From NCBI RefSeq assembly GCF_910594005.1, contig NC_057815.1, positions 81,515,552 to 81,579,551 of the forward strand: a DNA stretch of 64,000 bases, in the 5' to 3' direction. How positions within the stretch are numbered: the stretch's first letter is position 1; each line of letters opens with the position of its first letter. Source of the DNA: Cervus elaphus. Taxonomy: Eukaryota > Chordata > Mammalia > Artiodactyla > Cervidae. The position numbers and the translations under genes are program-made. Positions 57,318 to 64,000 of this stretch are shown here, piece by piece. The notes under the pieces were generated by a model that saw nothing but the letters and a program-made list of their open reading frames with translations, ran no database searches and had not been told where the DNA came from.

Positions 57318-57575
57318 CAGGCAGCCACTGAAGCCGGGTTGCCTGCAATTGATTTCAGGTTTTACCACTTATTCCTGTGGGGCTGCAGGAAATTAAATGT
57401 ACTTGCTCCATCCGTGCTTTTGTTTCTTTTTCTAGAAAATGGTGGGGGTGGAGGTGTGGGGGATATTTGTAATCTACTTCATAGAGTTTTGATTTAAGTT
57501 AATATTTCCAAGGTGCTTAGACCAGTAAGTGACATTGCATTCATTTAATAGTGTTCACTATTATTTTCTGACCTA
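57318..57575 (+). mobile_element. MIR SINE
   Basis: gccgggttgcctgcaattgatttcagg...ttctttttctagaaaatgg...agagttttgatttaagttaatat...taatagtgttcactattatt follows the full MIR order. A G-rich stretch (about 57440-57461) interrupts it. Confidence 0.75.
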
Positions 57576-58669
57576 TTATTTTCTGACCAAATATTTTGAA
57601 ACCAGAAATTAGATGCCTCCTTTATTCCCTACTTTATTCCTATGATAAGTTACAAGTCCACTTCTTTTTTTTTTTTTGCCTCACTTTTCTGTCACAAAAC
57701 TTTTGGGTTTCTTTCTTAATTATCTTAAAGAAATGTTAAATGGAAATTGGATTAATCCAAACCATTCTCAGATTATTTCTGTGGTGATGTAATTTGTTTT
57801 CACTTCTCTTTACCAAACAAAAATTTCCTTTTACATTTCTCTTCTCCTATTTCCTATATTCTGTATCACTTTCCTCCCCAGTCAGATCCCCTATGATTCT
57901 CATCATTTCTGTCCACCAACTTCAGAAGGAAGGATGAGACATCTTGTCACCAGTTCTTAGCAGAAATCCCAGGGTCAGCTCGGTTCTTTCCAATTAACAC
58001 TCCAAATTACATTTGTGAGGTGTGAGCTTCAGTGCTGTGTTCTCTGCTGTCAGGCCAAGCAAAAAAAAATTCCATCAAAGATAGCCTGCAGAGATTCACA
58101 TGACCTTGGGTATCATTGAAGATGTAAATATTTTTTAAGGTACTTAGAAAGAAATGATGAAATGCTTCAGGGACTAAAGCTGAAACTGGTAAATCATGAT
58201 TTTATTTTTTCATTTCTAGGTTGTGATGTTTTTTTAACTTAGGGAAGGATGGAGGAAATAGCCCACTCCTAGGACAAGTGAAAAGGGACAACTGTGACTA
58301 TCATTGATAAATAAATAAACAAAATTCAAGCATGAAGCACCTTTATTTTATGAGAGCAGTTTGGAATCTCAATTGAAAGTGAAATGTCTTCCTCACAAAT
58401 AGGCAAAATGTTTTATGGAGTAGTGAAAGGGAGTAGAGTCTCCTGGAACTGTTGGATTGAATTACATTGCTCTGTTGCTTTATTGCTTTGAGGAAGTAGA
58501 AGCCAGGTTTCTTATGTATGTCCTTGAAAATTTAACATTTTTTTCTTTACAATTATTGGAGGGAAAATAGAGATGAATATATACCAAACATGGAGAGAAA
58601 AAAACATGCATGCATTTGTTTAAATCTCAGGAATATCTGTATATATCTGTGAACAGGTGATCATATCAG
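57576..58669. other. Unassigned sequence
   Basis: No repeat or gene recognised; T13 near 57665-57677. Confidence 0.45.
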
Positions 58670-59055
58670 CCTGCAGGTGGTTTTCCAAACAGTCTCCTTC
58701 TCAGGCCCCTCCATGTCTTTGCAGCTGCTACTACTACCTGATGTTATCTCTTTTTGTCGTGTGCCCCGTGTGTTCCTTCTCTTTCTTGAAGACTGCATTC
58801 ATGTATTTTAATACCTATGAAGTCCTCTTTGCTTCCCTTCAATAAATATCCTTCCGCGCTTCTTTTCCTGACTTCCACAGATTGTTACATAAATCTCTAT
58901 CAAACTTGTTTACTACACATTCTCTTGCTTTTGAACGTGTTCAGTTCCCCATACTGAGATCAAGCACTATGAAACCATACTATATTTCATTTTCCTTAAT
59001 GTCTTCATATGATGACTAATACATATTATCCATTCAATGAATACTTATGTATATT
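58670..59055 (+). mobile_element. L2 LINE 3' end
   Basis: Diverged L2 order: cccctccatgtctttgcagctgct...gcttcccttcaataaat...gagatcaagcactatgaaacc...aatacatattatccattcaatgaatac. Confidence 0.6.
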
Positions 59056-59068
59056 CAAATATTGTATG

Positions 59069-59213
59069 AGCGTCTCAGGTGGCACAGTGGTAATGAAACC
59101 ACCTGCCAATCCAGGAGATGCAAGAGACGCAGGTTCCATCCCTGAGTCAAAAGATTCCCACTCACTGGGTTGCAAAGAGTTGAACACAACTGAGCGCCTG
59201 AGCATACACACAC
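59069..59213 (+). mobile_element. Bov-tA SINE with internal deletion
   Basis: Head (gcgtctcaggtggcacagtgg), B-box-like ggttccatccc, then a jump to ccactcactgggttgcaaagagttg: the central ~80 bp is missing. Confidence 0.8.
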
Positions 59214-59317
59214 ATTTATTCAAGTACAGTATATGTATGTAAACACACAGACATACTTACAGATGCACGTAAAAAGAAGATACTGAGATAGAGATATTAA
59301 GATACAAAAGATATGCT

Positions 59318-59540
59318 GTTGTTGTTTTAGTCATTAAGTCCTGTCTGATTCTTTTGCAATCTCATGGACTGTAGCCCACCAGGCTTCTCTGTCCATGGGA
59401 TTTCTCAGATAAGAATACTGGAGTGGGTTGCCATTCCATTCTCCAGGGGATCTTTCCAACCCAGGGATCAAACCCACATCTCTTGTATCTCTTGGATTAG
59501 CAGGCAGATCCTTTATCACTGAGCACCAGGGAAGCCCTTA
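59318..59540 (-). mobile_element. Bov-tA SINE
   Basis: Complement of a full unit; an extra ctcttgtat-type repeat near 59480-59495 lengthens the head region. Confidence 0.9.
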
Positions 59541-59939
59541 GATGTAAAAGGACAAAAGATACATAGATGAGTAATTTTAGGTACATGACACTTGCTCAAC
59601 TGAACCTTGTAAAAAATTGTCACAACAGAGATCAGAATACTATAATTCAGAGACTTGGCAGCATCAGCTTTCTACTTTATTTCTTAGAAAATAAATTTTT
59701 CTACCTCAAATCAAGAAATTAAATACTTTTGTTTCCTACCTCAAACATTTATTACATCAAGTCCTGGAACTGCAATTTGTTGCCACCCTCTTATTATTAA
59801 CTTATCTGAGGTAAAAATACATGAATCTAACAGTCTCCTTGGTAATGAACTCAGTAGAGAGTAAGACAAGGAAAGAGTTAATTAATACTGATCAATCAAT
59901 AAAAGCAATAATTTGTTTCCAAATTCCACTTATTCAATG
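59541..59939. other. Unassigned sequence
   Basis: Nothing recognised. Confidence 0.4.
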
Positions 59940-60148
59940 AAAGTGGAAGTCACTCAGTTGTGTCTGACTCTTTGTGACCCCGTGGGCTGTAGCCTCCAGA
60001 CTCCTCTGTCCATGGAATTCTCCAGGCCAGAATACTGGAGTGGGCCGCCATTCCCTTCTCCATGGGATCTTCCCAGCCCAGGGATAGAACCCAGGTCTCC
60101 CTCTTTGCAGGAAGGTTTTGTACAGTCTGAGCCATCATGGAAGCCCCC
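59940..60148 (-). mobile_element. Bov-tA SINE
   Basis: Complement of a full unit; right end gccatcatggaagcccc. Confidence 0.92.
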
Positions 60149-60317
60149 TTCTATGGGCACTGATTATTTTACACTCAGTTGTCTGCTCTGCTCCTTTCAG
60201 ATGTCTTTCTCTTATTTCCTTTTCCTTTAGTAGTAATCAGTGTTCTTCATCTCTCCCATACGCTGGACGCCTTACATAGACTACATCCTATAAAATTAGT
60301 GGAATATGTCATGTTTT

Positions 60318-60538
60318 GGGGCTTCCCCAGTGGCTTAGACATAAAGAATCTGCCTGCGATGCAGAAGACACAGGAAACCTGGGGTTGATCAATGGGTTGG
60401 GAAGATTCCCTGGTGGAGGGCACGGCAGCCCACTCCAGTATTCCTGCCTGGAGGATCTCATGGACAGAAGAACCTCACAGGCCTCAATCCATAGGTCGCA
60501 CAGAGTTGGACATGCCTGAAGCTACTTAGCATGCACGC
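60318..60538 (+). mobile_element. Bov-tA SINE
   Basis: Plus-strand unit flanked by atgtcatgtttt (60306-60317) and atgtcatatttt (60539-60550), 11/12 identical. The tail reads gaagctacttagcatgcacg. Confidence 0.93.
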
Positions 60539-60759
60539 ATGTCATATTTTATTCTGATTTAGGAAAAATACCTTTGACCCTTATAGCTATGTAGTACCTA
60601 GTCCATTTACATTAATTTTAATAATTGATGTTTAATCTACCTTTGTTGAAATGATTGTGAGGCAGTATATTTCAATGGAGATATAAACTTATCAATTCTA
60701 ATCATTGTTCTCCCTTTGATTATAAGGCTAATTCTTTAGGAAAATTGTTTTCAGCTATT

Positions 60760-61000
60760 TGCTTATCTAGTCTTTTCCTCTTTATCAAAGGATATAGATT
60801 GAGTACCTGGTCTGGCATAGGCAGTATGCTAGGAAATAGAAGCAGATATAGTAGCCCAGTTACTACACTCCAAAGAGCTTTCTCTCCTGAGGTCACAGGG
60901 CCAGAGGTGAGCAATTATATATTAAATAGTATCATGTCACCTCAAGAGAGTGTCAGTCAAGACTTCCTGGAGGGATTGATGTTTCATCATCATAGTGTTT
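60760..61000 (+). mobile_element. Probable L2 LINE fragment
   Basis: gagtacctggtctggcataggcagtatgctaggaaatagaag...tccaaagagctttctctcc...gacttcctggagggattgatg follows a typical L2 3' order. It explains the 119-codon frame at 60745-61104. Confidence 0.55.
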
Positions 61001-61410
61001 TTATTTACAGAACATCTTGTATCTATTATAGGATATTCTTTCCCCTACTTACTGTTACACTTATATTTATCATGAAGGACAATAGAAAGCCAGTAGAGAA
61101 ATGAAGAAAAGGTAAAATGCTGAGAATTATAACATATAAATCTGTGCTCTTTGATGAATTTAGTGTATGATGTTTTTGTTTGAATATCCTCCAGGTAACT
61201 CTAGGAGTATTAGATAAATTATTATGAAACCACCTTTAGAAACTCTGATAAAACCATTATATCTATATCTATCTATCTAAATATCTATATACACATTTAT
61301 ATGCACATAAATTTATGTACAGATACATAATTAAACCAAGTAGTATTGATTAAAAAATATGAAACTAAACCAACATGTACTTAGGTAAATGTGTTGCCAT
61401 TGTTATGCAT
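61001..61410. other. AT-rich, no gene
   Basis: Contains a (TATC)n-like tract at about 61259-61290. Confidence 0.5.
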
Positions 61411-61414
61411 TTTT

Positions 61415-61584
61415 ATTTTATTTTTTTGTTTTTGTTTTTTTATTTTTTTATTTTTTTAATTTTAATTTTTTAATTTATTTTTGTTAGTTGGAGGCTAACT
61501 ACTTTACAATATTGTAGTGGTTTTTGCCATTCATTGACATGAATCAGCCAGGGTGAAACAGATCACCAGCCCAGGTTGGATGCA
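61415..61584 (-). mobile_element. Tiny twin-primed L1 insertion
   Basis: A T-rich run (complement of poly(A)) and about 75 bp of L1 3' end in complement (ttagttggaggctaactactttac...catgaatcagcc) are joined at about 61551 to 33 bp of the same L1 3' UTR in the opposite sense (gggtgaaacagatcaccagc...ttggatgcatg). Both parts match the L1 at 40926-41262. Flanking tgttatgcattttt occurs at 61401-61414 and 61585-61598. Confidence 0.9.
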
Positions 61585-61598
61585 TGTTATGCATTTTT

Positions 61599-62644
61599 TA
61601 AATAAATATTAACAGATAGAAGAAGAGACAAAGGATAGGAAGAGCACATGAGCACATACACACATACACACACACACATGTATATACATACACATACATA
61701 TAGGACAGTACTTGGGTTTGATTTATTTCTAGCCCTGGCCAGCATTAGTTTTGTTACTAGTTTATAGAGATCATATTCCAACACTAAAATACTCTGATCT
61801 CCCTTGGGCTACATCAGTTACTGTCTAATAATAATTTAATCATAGCACATGTTAACAATACTATTTAATTTTGTGTCATATTGTTGGTTAAAATCAATGT
61901 TACAAAGATCCAAGGGTAAGGAAAGTCTCCTATTGATATTCTTTCTAATATTTAAGAGAAGTGAAAAGCAAACTAAAATAATATAGAAAGATTGCTGAAA
62001 TATTATGCAAATTCATGTGGTCCTGGGAAAAGATTTTCAGGATACATTGAGTGTGTTCTATCTCGTGTTATATATGTAAATTGTGTTAATGACCAATATT
62101 TAATAAGATGTACCAGTGTACAGAGTGTAAAATATTGTACTTGTAGTATTCTGAGCCACTGAAGTTGGTTGGGACAGGTTTAATGAGGTTATAAAGGAAA
62201 TGGTTTGATGCAACTCACATACCTCTATTTCAGTTTTGGGCTCCTGTCAGGTAACATTCTTTTCCCAAAGTATTTTAACCTGTTAGCTCTGTGATACTTG
62301 TTAAGAGAGCACAGGTGGCCTCACTGGAGAAGAATTCACTGAAGAGAGGCCTTTACAGTGTCCACATTAAGAAGCAGATTTACACCATTAAATAGCCATT
62401 AAAAGCATCTTAAAGATTCAGTGATCAGAAGCTTTACTTTGTGTCAACATAAAAATGAAGTCTAAGTCACAGCAAGAAAGGACTGAACAAATATGCTTCC
62501 ATCTCAGTCAGGCCACATGAGGCAAAAATAATATTACAAAAAAAATATTTAGTATCCAGAGAGGACCACAGTTATCACCAGACAGTTGAAAAATAAAGCA
62601 GAAAGAAATAGCAGAATTGATAAGAAATTTGTATAGGTAATTAT
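61599..62644. other. AT-rich, no gene
   Basis: A CA/TACA-rich tract lies at 61655-61700. No repeat family or exon recognised. Confidence 0.45.
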
Positions 62645-63962
62645 CAGTTCAGTTCAATTCAATTCAATGGCTCAGTCATGTCTGACTCTTTGGAACCCCA
62701 TGGACTTCAGCACACCTGGCCTCCCTGTCCATCACCAACTCCCGCAGTTTACTCAAACTCATTGAGTCGGTGATGACATCCAACCATCTTATCCCCTGTA
62801 GTCCCCTTCCTCCACCTTCAATTTTCACAGCATAAGGGTCTTTTCAAATGAGTCAGTTCTTTGCATCAGGTGGCCGAAGTATTGGAGTTTCAGCTTCAGC
62901 ATTAGTCCTTCCAATAAATATTCAGGACTGATATCCTTTAGGATGGACTGTTTGGATTTCCTTGCAGTCCAAGGGACTTTCAAGAGTCTTCTCCAACACC
63001 ACAGTTCAAAAGCATCAATTCTTTGGCGCTCAGCTTTCTTTATAGTCTAACTCTCACATCCATACATGACTACTGGAAAAACTATAGCTTTGACTAGACG
63101 GGTCTTTGTTGGCAAAGTAATGTCTCTGCTTTTTAATATGTTGTCTAGGTTGGTCATAGCTTTTCTTCCAAGGAGCAAGCGTCTTTTAATTTCATGGCTG
63201 CAGTCACCATCTGCAGTGATTTTAGAGCCCTTGAAAATAAAGTCTCTCACTCTTTCCATTGTTCCCCATCTATTTGCCATGAAGTGATGGGACCAGATGC
63301 CATAATCTTAGTTTTCTGAACATTGAGTTTTAAGCCAGCTTTCACTCTCCTCTTTCACTTTCATCAAGAGGGTCTTTAGTTCTTCTTCCCTTTCTGCCAT
63401 AAGGGTGGTGTCATCTGCATATCTGAGGTTATTGATATTTCTCCCTGCAATCTTGATGCCAGCCTGTGCTTCATCCAGTCCAGCGTTTCTCATGATGTAC
63501 TCTGCATATAAGTTAAATAAGCAGGGTGACAACATACAGTCTTGATTTACTCCTTTCCCAATTTAAAACCAGTCTGTTGTTCCATGTCCAGTTCTAACTG
63601 TTGCTTCTTGTCCTGCGTAGAGATTTCTCAGGAGGCAGGTCAGGTGGTCTGGTTTTCCCATCTCTTTCAGAATTTCCCACAGTTTGTTGTGATCCACACA
63701 GTCAACAGCTTTGGCGTAGTCAATAAAGCAGAAGTAGATGTTTTTCTGGAACTCTCTTGCTTTTTCAATGATCCAACAGGTGTTGCAATTTGATCTCTGA
63801 TTCCTCTGCCTTTTCTAAACCCAGCTTGAACATCTGTAAGTTCACAGTTCACGAATTGCTGAAGCCTGGCTTGGAGAATTTTGAGCATTGCTTTTCTAGC
63901 ATGTGAGCTGAGTGTAATTATGCAATAGTTTGAGCATTCTTTGGCATTGCCTTTCCTTGGGA
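62645..63962 (-). mobile_element. BovB LINE, 5'-truncated (1.3 kb)
   Basis: Complement of BovB from a cagttcagttcaattcaattc terminus into the N-terminal RT. The minus frame 63308-63535 keeps LRYADDTTLMAEREEEL with an intact YADD; 63667-63888 keeps VQAGFRKGRGIRDQI. Frameshifts separate these parts, and the C-terminal frame (63047-63280) is separate too. It ends at the cattgcctttccttggga block. No clean duplication was read. Confidence 0.95.
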
Positions 63963-64000
63963 GGGATAATCAAATGCATAATAAATTTATTGTTTATCAA

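Noticed and set aside
60745..61104. 119-codon plus-strand frame
   Set aside because: It overlaps a probable L2 fragment and has no recognisable domain.
7246..63962. CRISPR-like array from recurring near-identical blocks
   Set aside because: The recurring blocks are dispersed BovB and Bov-tA copies of variable length and strand, not short direct repeats with spacers, and the DNA is mammalian.

Overview
This window is mammalian nuclear DNA from a ruminant, most likely a bovid. The diagnosis rests on repeat content. There are many tRNA-Glu-headed Bov-tA/Bov-A SINEs, one Bov-A2-type SINE ending in an expanded (AGC)n tract, about fifteen BovB (RTE-clade) LINE fragments, CHR-type cetartiodactyl SINEs, and ruminant-type L1 3' ends. 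Older mammalian repeats (MIR, L2, MER5, Tigger, MaLR-like LTR, L1M) lie underneath. The species cannot be fixed by reading alone. The base composition is AT-rich throughout. I find no intact host protein-coding gene, no convincing exon chain, no tRNA, rRNA or snRNA gene and no CRISPR array, so I read it as a gene desert or intronic/intergenic sequence.

Layout. 1-7 kb: AT-rich sequence with a solo MaLR-like LTR split by a Tigger-type element, Bov-tA SINEs and a larger Tigger remnant. 7.0-11.8 kb: one 5'-inverted (twin-primed) L1, minus strand, later hit by three BovB fragments and a Bov-A2 SINE. 12-14.7 kb: a MIR and two BovB 3' ends in inverted orientation around a SINE. 15.3-21.4 kb: SINEs, an LTR-like segment with TATA and AATAAA signals, two long minus-strand BovB copies (one inside a Tigger remnant) and an L1 3' end. 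21.4-30.7 kb: ancient MIR/MER5/L2 repeats, a retro-pseudogene of the mitochondrial ATP synthase subunit d gene (ATP5PD) at 25.5-26.1 kb, L1 3' ends and SINEs. 30.7-41.3 kb: another long BovB, stacked CHR and Bov-tA SINEs, a BovB inverted-repeat cluster that also carries a polyadenylated retrocopy of an unidentified transcript, and a young truncated L1 with a clean target-site duplication. 42.4-49.3 kb: a long L1M copy on the minus strand, interrupted by a SINE/ERV-LTR pair and by the longest BovB (about 2.8 kb of element, 10-bp duplication), which itself holds another BovB. 50-50.6 kb: a complete solo ERV LTR. 51-64 kb: MER5, MaLR-like and Bov-tA repeats, a CHR SINE, MIR, L2, a tiny twin-primed L1 and a final minus-strand BovB.

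Nothing here acts as a gene system. The coherent story is insertion history: old mammalian repeats are the substrate, BovB, Bov-tA, L1 and ERV landed in them, and L1-type machinery copied two cellular mRNAs. Every BovB reading frame seen is broken by frameshifts, stops or truncation. I found no strong candidate for an undescribed biological system; the best leads are structural (twin-primed L1s, hairpin-forming BovB pairs, the 3'-UTR retrocopy) plus two small unidentified open frames.
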